Assembly (NCBI GenBank): GCA_029532415.1
Contig: JAQOTA010000050.1
Span: 6,262,001 to 6,326,000 of the forward strand
Direction of reading: 5' to 3'
From: Marasmius tenuissimus
Taxonomy: Eukaryota > Basidiomycota > Agaricomycetes > Agaricales > Marasmiaceae
DNA length: 64,000 bases
Part shown: in pieces, positions 33,716 to 44,562 of the stretch
How the letters are laid out: each line of letters opens with the position of its first letter
How positions within the stretch are numbered: the stretch's first letter is position 1
Made by a program: the position numbers and the translations under genes
Notes under the pieces: generated by a model
Database searches by the model: none
What the model saw: the letters and a program-made list of their open reading frames with translations, nothing else
What the model was told of the DNA's origin: nothing

Positions 33716-35357
33716 ATGGCCTCCCAACCACCTACTCTGGAAGAACTTATAGAACCCTACCTTACAGTTCAGAGTGTTGTTGTGGCGCCTGTTGCGACGC
33801 TCTCGGTAAGTGATCGCCAAATCTACTTCCCCTCTCATTTCTGAACATGCTTGCTCCACTAGCCCATGTTCGTCGTCTACGGTGAGCTATCGATTGGAAC
33901 CTTATTTCAATAGCTCTTAACATGTCACCTGGGCAGGGATGTATACGATCGTCTTCGGCCTCTGCATGCACGTACTTCTTCACCGGCAAAGGTCTCAACT
34001 AGGACTATACTTATGGTGCACCGTTTCCCTGTTCGCTCTCGCAAGTTTATACGTTGGAATGCAGGCATTCGGTATGACACGAGAGGCCACTGTCATGTTT
34101 CGTGCCGTGAAAACAAAGGAACTTGACCCTATGCTGTGGTACCTAATCCGGGGTGACGCCAGGAAAAATGCTTGGTTGTACGTACTTTTTGCTCTTCGGG
34201 TTAGTCCATGGTTTCAGCTTGTTCACCGATCCGCTTAGATTTATCACATTTCTCATACCCACCTTGATGAAGTGCGCCGGACCCACTTTTGGTTGAGAGT
34301 TTACGCAGCCTCTAACACGATTATTTGAAGTTCTCTTGCTGATCTCATGGTCGTGAGTTTGGAGTATCCAGGACCGCATTCCTTTTTGACAGTTTTCATT
34401 CCAGATTCACCGGTGCTACGTGCTTTGGGATAATAAGAAGACTATGCTATACACCCTCGGTGTCGGGGCTTTTATCCTCAACGGTATGTCGAACACCCCT
34501 TCTTACAACAAGTAAATACTGACCATCATGCTTTGAACTAGGAGTATCCCTTGGAACTGTGATTGCGCGCTTCATCGGCGCGGCCGATCCCCTGAAATTC
34601 TACGTGTATCGGGAAGGGGTACGTATCAGTGATGGAACATCGCTCGCAATCGCCGTCTTTAATGGCTTGTTGTCGCTGTTGACGGGTAAGCCTGACTCCT
34701 CACAAGCTCGGGTGACCAATCGATCCATAAAACTTTCGTGCCTCAGCGGGAAGAATTTGGTGGATCAGTCGGAAAGTACGACAACAGATGGGAAGCTCTA
34801 TTCGCGACAAGTACAATGCCATTGTGGCCATCATGTGTGTTTTCTTTTCTTCCGAAAATAACCACCGCCGCTGGGGCTCATCATCCTCTCGTAGCCTTGA
34901 ATCGGGATTGCTATACCCCACCGCCCTGATCGCCACGATAGTGGTAACTCGTACACAAGATCCAGAGTTCCATGGTACCGTTCAGGTCGACTTCCAACCA
35001 CTCGCAAATCTAATGGCGGTACGTACCTCAGCTTTCTGCATATATTGCCCCCGCAAATGTTTACGAAATTCCTCCTAGGGCCTGGCACCTACCTTGATCA
35101 TCGTGCGTGTTGCGTACAGAAAATCAGTGGACAGCGTAGAACAAATGATGTCGATCCACTTCGCTGAACACTCGTCCTCACAAGGAACGAGGCAGGGCCC
35201 AAGTACATTACAGACTACCTTGGATATTCGTTCTCAATACCAAATCAGCGCTCTCGGTGGAGATCGTGTAGGTGACACAGATTCAGAAGAGAAGATTGGC
35301 GGCAGTGAGGGACGTGTGATTGATCTGGCGAAAGTGACCTCGGCGAAAGTAGCATAG
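33716..35357 (+). CDS. Multi-pass membrane protein of basidiomycete DUF6533/6534-like type
   Basis: Predicted seven-helix membrane protein of unknown function. Exons: 33716-33805, 33863-33881, 33937-34177, exon 4, 34405-34483, 34542-34685, 34747-34834, 34895-35018, 35079-35357. Hydrophobic helices are evident at MYTIVFGLCMHVLL, LYLWCTVSLFALASLYV, TMLYTLGVGAFILNGVSL, LAIAVFNGLLSLL, AIVAIIIESGLLYPTALIA and LANLMAGLAPTLIIV. TAGRIWWISRKVR and the IESGLLYP segment resemble the C-terminal part of such fungal proteins. The tail is soluble and Ser/Gln-rich. Exon 4 is odd: the family-like reading (34298-34349, VYAASNTII then SSLADLM) contains an in-frame TGA at 34326-34328. A downstream acceptor (34331-34349) avoids the stop and gives 360 aa with one shortened helix. 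So this is either a recent nonsense allele or a real shorter form. Confidence 0.75.
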
Positions 35358-36082
35358 GTACTCCAGGTATTCCAACTCATCCTTCCTTTTGTCGTCCTCC
35401 CACGTGTGCGGTCATTATCCATCCTGTACAAGCCCTAGTCTCCGGCTCGTCGAAGCTGTAATTTTCTGTTAGCTCGAAGGCGTAATGAATGGTTTGTCTG
35501 ATTAGGATCTGTGATCAAGATTGTGAGCCCATTGCTCAAGGCGACTACAGAAGCATCAGGAGAAGTCTAGTAAAGGTATGTTCTTAGATCGTTCCTTGCG
35601 ACTCACAGCAACTGATGAAGTCCTTCTCCCCTCTCTCACCATCGACAGACTTCTATCCGTGATTCTAATCAGTGGCGTTCACCCGGTCCCCAGAAACAGG
35701 GGCGTCGGCTGATTCGGTATACACAGTCAGCTGAAAAGTACGCTATACCTTTTCCTTCTCGTGTTTGTGCCTTAGTTTTCGGAACACTCGGTGTGTAAAA
35801 CATAGGGTGTACTCGGTTTTGTTAGTTAGAACGAGATCAATTGTATTCGACTTGGTACATTTGAGACGGCGCATGACCAAAATAACCATATGGAGGCTGA
35901 GCGATGAGCGTATGAACGACGCTGGAACAGGAGAGGAGCATTCTTGACTTCTTCGGGTGCAAATTGAACGCTAGCTCTTCGGATTTCTCAAGGTCTGTTA
36001 AACACCCGATGTATACAAACTCACTGTCTATACAATACCAGGTATACCCATGCGGCGAATGAGAAGTCACCACGGGATATGG
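35358..36082. other. Intergenic, convergent
   Basis: About 700 bp between convergent 3' ends. Short frames only; nothing recognised. Confidence 0.5.
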
Positions 36083-37030
36083 CTACCGGGACCTTAGATC
36101 CCTCTCCATGTCCTCGCCTCCCGAGTACCCAAAAGCCCATGCTACATCCTCTAAGATAGCATCCACTCGTCTATACTTATCCGGCCATCCTCCAAACCCA
36201 TCACGGACGTCCATCATCGTAAGCGGGTCAAGTAAGCTCATTCTATTCCAATATATGTAGTGACTCGAGTTCATCGCACCAAAGCTGACATTCTCCTTGA
36301 AAAACTCGCACTGCAGGCAAAGTGGGCTCTTGTCACCATGAACCGAGGTAAACTCTGTTTACGCTCGGTTTCCACCAAGTTCACCGCAAGTTGTCCATGC
36401 CTTCGCCTCATGCAGGAGAAAGTCACGTGAAGTAGGACATACAGCCAATTCGTGGTAAACTTGGCGGAAACCGAGCGTAAACAGAGTTGAACTCGGTTCA
36501 CAGCGATACGATCCCGCATTGCCTGCAGTGTCGAGTGTATGTCGTATCCCTTGGTTTCGGAACCACAAAGGAAGCCACTGCGCATCTTCGATGTTTGGCA
36601 AGCGCTTCGGGTCTTCTGCCAAATCAGCCGTCAGGTCGATAATGTCCTTTGCGATCGTGATTGCATCCTCCTGGGGTGCCTGCCAATCTGGGAGTTTACG
36701 ACAGTCTGCCCAATCCCAAAGCATCAATAGAAGTAGAACGAGCGGGGGCACGCTAGGTACGATGAGAGGGCTGTTTTTGAATACTAAAACCACCAGCTGG
36801 TTCCTTGGGATGTGAGGAATCTTCGAGTCGCGATTACATATGACGATGTGGATTTTGACTGAACGATCAATGTACGGTGGTTCCTCAAAGGAATACCAGA
36901 GATCAGAGCGTGGATCCTCGTGGTCTTGGATTAGAGAACGATAGAAGTGAGGGTTTCGCTCGATGAGTTCACATTGAATTCTCTGCTCGTCAAGGTTCTC
37001 GTCCATGGGGAACACAGTTACTTCGATGAC
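36083..37030 (-). pseudogene. Nucleotidyltransferase-like gene, 5'-truncated and interrupted
   Basis: On the minus strand, from about 37030 down, this frame parallels the paralog at 47703-48599: VIEVTVFPMDENLDEQ (where intact members have D-x-D-VVF), then NPHFYRSL, DRSVKIHIVIC, then VPPLVLLLLMLWDWAD (compare VPPLALLIMKLKGWHD) and WLPLWFRNQGI. The exon with the Gly-Ser motif is absent; its place is taken by the 3' end of the next gene, whose stop is at 37018-37020. The aspartates of the D-x-D motif are also lost. A 162-bp hairpin (36339-36500) interrupts the frame and brings a TAA at 36359-36361. Beyond it the same frame continues to 36083 with YWNRMSLLDP, resembling the family's C-terminal RWINVGLIDA. 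It is probably a dead copy; 36359-37015 remains a 218-codon open frame. Confidence 0.7.
36339..36500. repeat. 162-bp hairpin (inverted repeat) inserted in a nucleotidyltransferase-like gene
   Basis: Arms 36339-36385 and 36454-36500 are reverse complements at 43 of 47 positions, starting TGAACCGAG and ending CTCGGTTCA, with a 68-nt loop. The length is a multiple of three, so the host frame is the same on both sides. No clear target-site duplication was found. It has no coding capacity of its own and may be a very small foldback element. Confidence 0.85.
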
Positions 37031-38234
37031 TCAAGACAGCATGCCACTGTTAGTTTCCTACAAATTATGGAGCATTGATCGATCACCTTGGGAATTTCGG
37101 CGCTGGATATGGCTTTCAAGAAACGTCCATGATGATAATCCTTAGCAATGTCTCCTGAAAGGCCGTAGAGATAATTCATCCCTTTGAGACAGCTGGAAAG
37201 GTCATCGATAGCCGTCCACAGCTCCGTAATGTCGCGAGGTATGCGGGAGCTTGGATCGGGTAAGGGATATCGCTCGGTACCGTCTATCATTGTAGGCTGG
37301 ACTGGTACGACTTGCCTGCGAGCTATGTATTGAGTGGTAGCGGCTAGGAGATCGAACAAAGTGATCAACTGAAGGTCGATCCAGTTATACCACGACGAAT
37401 ATCCCATGTCCTGGAAGTACTTGAAAAGGAAAGCCCTGGCGCGTCTCTTGGTATCGTCGCAAAATTGTCGCTTGAGCTCCAGTTGATCGAGCTCACTTCT
37501 GAAACTCGAAGTGAAGACGACGTGCTGCGTGAGCAACGATATCTCTAGCACATCGTTTGGCACCTTCTTCCGGAAGCGTTCTTCTTCAGAATTCCCGTGA
37601 TCCTCCCACCCTTTGATCTTGAGAAACAAAAGCATCAGGGAGGGCATTATACACACACGAACTCCTTCGGGCGCCGGACTACGCTCTTTCGCCTGGACAA
37701 TTGTACTCCCATTCCGGTTCAACTTCACGTGGCATATCTCCAGCATATCGGAGGACACGTACGGAATCTCCAGAGAACTCGGGTTTTTCGCGTCCTCGTC
37801 AACCAATATGTCGATCTTGCATGCTTCGAAGTAATTCACTCCTACGCGTGGACGTCCTTGAGGTCGAAACCATAGAACCTTGTAAGTAGCGCCAGGCTTC
37901 TTGGATTCAGTCAAGAAGAACCGAGGGTCCTGGGTTGTCATGGTACGTTTTATATCCTCTGCATCAATCGATGCGTCTCTTTCTGGAAAGACGACGATAT
38001 CGACATCCTGGCGGACAAAAGAAAGGCGCGTTAAGAATGATTGATCTACGAGAGCCAAATAAAACATAATCACAAACTCACATTCGGAGTCCGAGGGATG
38101 GGCTGCTTGGCGAGCCTAAAGTAAAGATAGCACGCTGCGCTTCCGAAGAGACAATGTCTGTATCCACATCTACGAAGAGTTCCAGCCGCTGCCACGATAG
38201 CTTCGTCTATACCGTGTCTCTGTAGGTAGGGCAT
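37018..38234 (-). CDS. Nucleotidyltransferase-like protein (family member L)
   Basis: Protein of unknown function with a polymerase-beta-like nucleotidyltransferase pattern. Two exons, 38082-38234 and 37018-38007, give 380 aa. The N-terminal helix leads to CLFGSAACYLY (Gly31-Ser32). The D-V-D motif follows at residues 52-54 right after the intron, and a third acidic residue is at Asp117 in CKIDILVDE. This is the G-S ... D-x-D ... D layout of that fold, though the spacing from GS to D-x-D is longer than the textbook 9-13. Then comes VCIMPSLMLLFLKIKGWEDH, a hydrophobic helix plus a conserved GWxDH shared by all members here. It stands in tandem with the member at 38990-40029, with the intron at the identical place. 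Activity, substrate and location are unknown. A further intron near the 3' end cannot be excluded. Confidence 0.8.
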
Positions 38235-38989
38235 TAGTGGAGCACCTTAGCCCGTAAGAAAAAAAAGAGTGAAGGGCTCGGTGTGCTGGACGTATCAGAG
38301 CAAGATGCGAATTGCAAAAAAAGGAGATTCAAAACGTTCTGATAGCATGTGATTTGCGCGTGATGGCTCGTGAGGACGCGACGCGACGCGTCAGGATGCG
38401 TCTTGGGTGTCAGAAAGTATGTATACATTCACATCGCGAGTCCCCATAGCAGCCACGCGTGCTGTTTCATATATTGGCTACATATACAAGTACATTTGGG
38501 CAGACCATGTTGAGATATCTATAAGCTACATAGTCATACATACCGCCGACGATAGCATTGATACAAGTTGGATATGAAAACACAAAAGGAATGAGAGAAT
38601 GAAAGAATTAGTACAGGTAGCACTACGCTAGCTACGAAGCAGTGACGGTCAGCTCGCCTGAGAAAAATCAGGACACCACCACAAGAACTACGCAGGCGCT
38701 GTCTTGGGAAAAGAAAGACGAGCCGGGGTTTGATAGTTGAGTGTCTCCACTGGTAAGACATAAGTGCCAAGCGTGCGCGTTACGTCGAGGCCCGAGGACC
38801 CACGAGCAAAAAAGAGAGGATGGCTCGTGTCTAGAATAATCGGACGAGAAGCCAACTCCCGCATGAGATGAGGGAGTTATTCGTGAGATGGACCAGGAAG
38901 GATGGAGATGGGTAAGACCACGTTTTATGCCACAGGAGTTGGGTTCCTGACAGCGGCTTTCAGATCTATCAGCCATTGGGTCCACTGGA
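38235..38989. other. Intergenic between tandem nucleotidyltransferase-like genes
   Basis: No gene seen. A GC-rich run of repeated GACGC around 38378-38394 includes one ACGCGT hexamer. Confidence 0.5.
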
Positions 38990-40029
38990 TCACCAGAATC
39001 CGTACGGATAGTAATACTGCCAGGGATAATAGTTTGTCGTAGGCCAATAACCGTTCGTCGCGGTGGCGTTGGTGTAATCCCACGTCTGCTCGTGGTACGT
39101 GACGTGCTGCATTCGAACTTCCTGAGGGTATCCCTGGTCAATCAAGGCGTAATCTGCCCAGTGAGACCATACAGCATCATCAAGTTCCCGAACGTACCCC
39201 GCAACAAAATCGCGTGCACGTCTCGTCGTTTCGTTCCAAAACTCGGTTTTCAACTCGAGCTTGGAAAGGTCCTGAATTCCAGGACCATAAACCGACGTGA
39301 AGACGACATTCTGCGTGAGTTGGATGACCTCCCGTGCGTCGTATGGGACCTTTGCACGGAAATCATCCCTCGGAGAATCTCGATGGTCTTCCCATCCTTT
39401 AAGCTTCAAGAAAAGGAGGACCAACGAGGGGATGAGATACACGGGTTTCCAATCTCCGTCCAAGAGGCTAGTGGAGATAGAGCTGTCGGTCTGGTTCAAC
39501 TTGATGTAGCAGGTGTTGATCAAGTCGCTGGGAATGAAGGGGATCTTCAGTTCACTGGGCGCCCACGCGTTCTCGTCTACCAAAATGTCGACTTTACACG
39601 GTTTCCAGAGTGCTATGCCGGAGTTTTGCGAGTCCGGATTTTGGAAATAGAGCACCTTGTACGTTGCGTTGGGGTCTTTTGCGTCGAGTAGGTAAAACCG
39701 GGAATCCTGCTTCACGATGTCCCGTTTGATCTGCTCCGCGTCGGGGCTACAGAATTGAGCGCGAGGAAAGACGACAATATCGACATCCTATTATGCGAGT
39801 CAGATTTACGGAGTTATTGAGAGGGGGGGATGCAATCTACATTCGGAACTCGAACTTGAGGCTGTCCGACAAGTCGCAAGTAAAGATAGCAGGCTGCGCT
39901 TCCGAAAACGCAATGACTGTAGCCGCACTGATCGAGGGCTTGAGCAGAGGCTACTAGAACCTCGTCAATATCCAGAAAGCTCAAGGGAGCTCTCATCAAG
40001 CAATCGGCAGAGAGCTGAGTCCGAACCAA
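38990..40029 (-). CDS. Nucleotidyltransferase-like protein with Tyr/Trp-rich tail (family member M)
   Basis: Tandem paralog of the gene at 37018-38234. Two exons, 39841-40029 and 38990-39787, give 328 aa from the first ATG; a second ATG (39996) would give 317 aa and aligns better with the neighbour. CVFGSAACYLY carries Gly43-Ser44, D-V-D is at residues 64-66, and CKVDILVDE gives the third Asp. IPSLVLLFLKLKGWEDH follows. The core is well conserved, so it is probably functional. The last ~30 residues differ sharply from the neighbour: a low-complexity tail rich in Tyr, Trp, Asn and Pro (for example NYYPWQYYYPYGFW) ending at the stop. Function is unknown. Confidence 0.8.
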
Positions 40030-41533
40030 AACCTGTATGATTTCGGGTGGAAATTGTAAGTTCAGGAAAGATTGTTATAATTAGGAACTCGCCTCTTTGG
40101 CAATGAAACACGCGGAGGGTTGAACTTATGCAAGGCGCTTGCGAGGATGCTGCGGCGGTGACTCGACAGAACCTTATCAACCCTCAGTGCGGTTGGGTAA
40201 TAGGAAAGGGGAAAGAAACATTCAGCGCTCGCCCCCCGTTCGTTTTATACGCTTCTACAATTCATTTCCATGTAAGGGAATTGGCATCGCCGCTGAACAG
40301 CACCCTACATTATTACAGTAATGAAGGTGAAATTCTTTGGCCTGGTCCGAGTAATTCCCACTCTCAGTAGCCTGTGGGAAAAATCTAAACCGGCGCGACG
40401 TTGGAGGTAGTGAGCCTATTGTAGAGACGGTCACCGGTGGCATACTATCAAACCACTAGTGTACTATTGGATAACCTAGAGCCGGAGTTGAGCGGTGTGG
40501 TTTTGAGTTCCAGCCGTAAAGCCGTCGACGACAGCTTGCATATTGGTTATTATGCCTAATTCGAGGTCCGCATCGGCCGCCCCCTCCTTTCTGCTACGTC
40601 CACTATCCAAAGAAGCATAGCCTGAAATGAACAACTCGTCGTTTAACGTTCAAGAAGGACTCGATCGCCCGAAGTCACCGGTCATTGAAACCGTCGATCG
40701 GTATGTACCCGGTGTGCCCAAGCTGTCCTTCGAGCTCCCGTTCTCGTGGCAGGACCCACTGATCGAGTCCGACGAGTTCACCAAGTCCTTCTATGACTTA
40801 TTACCCTCGATACTCTGCCAATTGCAAACTTTCAGGGATGCCAGTAGGGTGGCTACATTGAATTCCTCAAATAGAGGGAGCGAGGTAAGGCCTAGTAAAG
40901 CCACTCACACAGTCGAAGACATCAGATTTAGATTTAGTGTGATGTCAATGACATAGCCAGTTTAGTGCACTCCATCGCTACCCGTCCTGCCTGGCCTCTG
41001 GGGCGAGGCTGATAGGAACGTTTCATCCCAAATTGAGCGCCCGAGCATTCATTGACCAAAGACTACCAATAGGGCCTGTGACTGGAGGACTTGTTGGACT
41101 CACAATTTAACTCACCAGGTCGAAGAAAATTTACAGGCCAAAGCGACGGCGTGAACAGACGAAATCTCAGCTTGAGCTCGTCGTGGTCGGGGATGAAGCC
41201 GCTTTGGGCTTGTCAGGGCCGAGACCTCGGTGATCCGATTGATAGATCCGTATATATTGTAATCTAATCTAATCGTAATACTCCCGGCCGCCCTTGGTCT
41301 AGACTTTTTCCCAAGATCAATTTACCCGCGCTGTCCTGTTTGCAGCCCTTTCAGTTCTCTCCCTCTACTACTACCCACGACGAGCAAATCCTGCTGGGCA
41401 GCGCCCTCTTTTTCTCCTGCTACTCCATTCTACCGAGCATTCCCAAAGTCCCTCGACAAATCGATCTATAAGAAGGATCGTAACGCACAGGAAGCGATAT
41501 AGGACAAGGCATTACGAACTGGAATCCCTTGCA
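40030..41533. other. Intergenic with one possible small gene
   Basis: About 1.5 kb. The only frame of possible interest is 40627-40956 (+, 109 codons, starting MNNSSFNVQEG), which is described separately. The right end is the HAP3 promoter, with CTATAAG near 41466-41472. Confidence 0.45.
40627..40956 (+). CDS. Hypothetical small protein (109 aa), weak support
   Basis: Single open frame, not recognised. Its composition is protein-like (mixed charged and hydrophobic, for example VPKLSFELPFSWQDPLIESDEF and SFYDLLPSILCQL), which is unusual among the short frames of this window. A splice donor-like GAGGTAAGGC at about 40879-40888 could end a first exon, but no convincing downstream exon was found. 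It may be a gene remnant or the first exon of a longer gene. Confidence 0.25.
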   Translation: MNNSSFNVQEGLDRPKSPVIETVDRYVPGVPKLSFELPFSWQDPLIESDEFTKSFYDLLPSILCQLQTFRDASRVATLNSSNRGSEVRPSKATHTVEDIRFRFSVMSMT

Positions 41534-42098
41534 ATGTCAGAACAAGCGCTACAGCCCATTCTTGCCGCGCAACCAGAGAATGGGGAGAACGTTGAGCAGC
41601 AGCAACAAGAACCGCCAGAACCAGCACCTATAACAGACCAGGAGGTTGGAGAGTATCGAGAACAAGATCGGTTCTTACCAGTGCGTTGTTCTCGCCTTTT
41701 TTTGTTTCGTTTTGCTCATTTCATCGCTAAAAGATAGCCAATGTATCACGTCTGATGAAATCTGCCGTTCCTCCAACCGCGAAGATTGCCAAAGATGCCA
41801 AAGAATGCGTTCAAGAATGCGTTTCGGAATTTATATCGTTCATCACCTCTGAAGCTGCAGAAAAGTGCATGACAGAGAAGAGGAAAACGATAGGCGGCGA
41901 GGACATAATCTATGCAATGTCAAGTCTGGGATTCGAAAACTATGCAGAGACTCTGAAGATTCATCTAGCGAAGCTGAGAGCGGTAGGTATTCTCACAAGA
42001 TATATTCCACGGGAATTTAACGTTTCTTGCAGCATCAGACTGGGAATTCGGCCACGAGTAGTGGTGGGAGGGGGAACAACGAACGAGATGATGAATGA
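41534..42098 (+). CDS. HAP3: CCAAT-binding factor subunit HAP3/NF-YB
   Basis: Histone-fold subunit of the heterotrimeric CCAAT-binding complex (HAP2/3/5, NF-Y), a nuclear transcription factor. Three exons, 41534-41680, 41734-41982 and 42033-42098, give 153 aa. The N-terminal ~45 residues are Gln/Glu/Pro-rich and unconserved. The core runs from about residue 44 to 132: [59 protein letters not shown], and [22 protein letters not shown]. These are the expected helices, including the conserved [10 protein letters not shown] segment. The tail is a short Gly/Ser/Asn-rich stretch ending NNERDDE. The first intron falls right after DRFLP, and both junctions keep frame. It is among the surest gene calls here. 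Confidence 0.95.
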
Positions 42099-44416
42099 AT
42101 TTATAGACGTTGCTTGCTTTCCTCTTGTTTTATTATCTCGATGGTACGCAAACGCAAGTTCGTTTTGGCTTGTACTCATTATCCCGTTCACTGCCGTGCA
42201 GTTTTGTAGTTCCAGCTTATTTATCAAGAATCGTTGTATTATACCACAAATCGCTACAGTAACGCATTTCTACCTCTGGGTCAATCAATCCTTACAACGC
42301 GTCTCTGCCATATGACATTTCGCTTCAGATCCATTATAAACGCGACGCGTCGACGCGTTAGCCAATGAGGAGCGGAGATGGCGACGATTGGTTGGTTCAA
42401 TCCTGATTCATGCTATCACCATATCGGGCTTGCTACGCGAAAACTGATGGATGATCCATAGACTATTCATCTCCCTTGACAGTTGTCCTCCACTGCGCTA
42501 TAATAGCGACTCGTCCACTGCCAGCTGGTGACCCCACTCATTTATTCGACGGAGAGAAGGGGAATTTTATGCTCTCGATGGACCAGGGTTCACGATTTGT
42601 CATAGGTCCGTGGACTCTAGCGTGCTCATGCTGCGCACAGCAGGGTCAAAGCCCAAGCAAACTTCTTGAACTGGGGGAGCAATTCCAAGTGCGATGACGG
42701 AAGATGACGGAGGCTGGACCCAACTCTCAATCTGTTGACCACCATTTCCAGATTACATCAAGTTACGATATTTCGAAAGCACTGAAGCCTTTTAGTAGGT
42801 CTCGCCGTTCCAACTGCAGCCCCTCTAGGTTAGGTCCATTTCATGGCTTAGGCTAGTACATGTCAGTGTGCCGTTTCTGGCGATATAGGATTTTCATCGG
42901 AGAAATTAGCCTTAAAGCCGTCAATTCCCCTCTGCCTGTGAAGGCGAAATACTCATCCCCCGGATCTCTCGGAGGGGTAGAGATGAATTGAGTAAAGCTC
43001 AAGCGGAGGTAAGCTGTATACAGACTCTTATATCCGTCACTTTGTTCTGATGCCGGATCCAAGCTGTTTTCAGGATAATTCGGAAGATGACTAGCCAGGA
43101 GCCTCTTGCCATTTGGTAACCCCCAATTGCCGCTCGGAGTCGATAAACACCACCGCTGAGTGCGTATCTTCACCTCACTAACAAGGTCTTCTCAGTGCAG
43201 TCTTGAACGCTTGAACTTTCCTCAACAGGCAAACATTCAAACTCCTGAACTGCGGCCGGTTAGCCCCTGTACAACTCCAATGACATTGCTGACTGTGTTT
43301 GGGTCTCCTCTCCTCCTTCAGCATCATAGATCACGTTTCATCCTCCACGCCCCCTTCCGCCGCTAGGCGGCGCGAGCTCTTCTCGGGACGGGGTTGCCAC
43401 ACGGTCGAGGTGTGATTAGCTGCTTCGCGTGTGCTGGGAAGATTGATGTACTCCCACCCGAAGCAAGCTTGGAATTTACTCGAATAGTGAATTCCTCGAT
43501 ACAGCCTACAAGGACCACCTGATCTCACCCCAAAGAAACACTCGGAGTGGGTTAAAGCGGACCATGTCGGCGTGAAAAGGCCGTCAAACTCCAATTAGGA
43601 GGTGTCAGCCCGTCTACAGCACATATGAAAGGTAAGTCCTGATGACCTCAACTCTCAATGCGACTGTCATAGCTCCGATTGTACAGTGGTACTGTTCGAT
43701 CGAAAATAAAGTGGAATGATGTGAAAGCTCTCACCGAGTAAGTCAAGCACCTCATACGAAGTCTATTGATTTCGTGTTATCTCGCCCACGCGAACAGGAA
43801 CGAGGCTACCGGACGTTTTGGACTGATTGTTGTTGTGCTAAGACCGCTGCTCGTATGAGCTGCTGATTGTTAACAGTCATAGGTTGTCACCTCCACACGG
43901 TCATCGATGTCAACGTAAGTGTGGGGTAAAAGGTGAACAGGTGATATTTACACTTTTGAGACAGTGAAGGATACTCGACTCGGGGGACGAACTTTGTCCT
44001 CGACCACGCAAAACATTGCAATCCGATCAAGGTACAGAGTGAAGATATCAAGGAACATCATGATAAGGTATGGCCTTCAATCCCATGATGGAAGCAGTTA
44101 CATCGCTCAGATGACCACAGCTCACGAGCCATATGGCCGGTTATAATTATAGGGCCAGCTGAACTTCTAGTGTTACTTCTCACCAGAATCATCTTTCCGT
44201 GATGAAATGGAACTCGCGTTATATCGCGGGTGCAAGACGAATTGATGATCTACCACGACGGCCCTGGTGGTGAGGATGATTAATGAGAAAGCCTGTGGGG
44301 ATGAAACGTTTACCACACATCACGTATCGGTACTATCGCTTCCATGTGTAAAACCACAGAGCACGCTATTCGGATAGGTCGGTCTTCGCTACTCGTGCAC
44401 ACGACGGTTTAAACTT
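42099..44416. other. Intergenic
   Basis: About 2.3 kb. Just 3' of HAP3, 42345-42358 holds two ACGCGT (MluI-box-like) sites in a perfect 14-bp palindrome, followed by a CCAAT at 42362. No gene is supported; frames at 42853-43173 and 43331-43594 (minus) have no domain. From about 43860 the sequence begins to resemble the 5' flank of fungalysin copy 1. Confidence 0.45.
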
Positions 44417-44500
44417 ACCACGCGGAGCTTCTCTCGAGGAAACGAGGCAAAAGCATAAAAGGCTGACACATTGTGCCCACAGTTCCCCAGGACTTCATTG
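44417..44500 (+). promoter_or_regulatory. Core promoter of fungalysin copy 5
   Basis: ACCACGCGG at 44417-44425, ATAAAAGG at 44455-44462 and CAGGACTTCATTG at 44488-44500. Both spacings repeat those of other copies: about 30 bp to the TATA box and 33 bp from it. Confidence 0.55.
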
Positions 44501-44562
44501 CCCTAATTGCCCTCCCGTCCCCTCCACCGCTACAGAAGTTCGACGTCAACTGAGGTTCAAGA

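Noticed and set aside
38668..39691. 157-codon minus and 199-codon plus frames
   Set aside because: Overlap the nucleotidyltransferase-like gene in other frames; no domain of their own.
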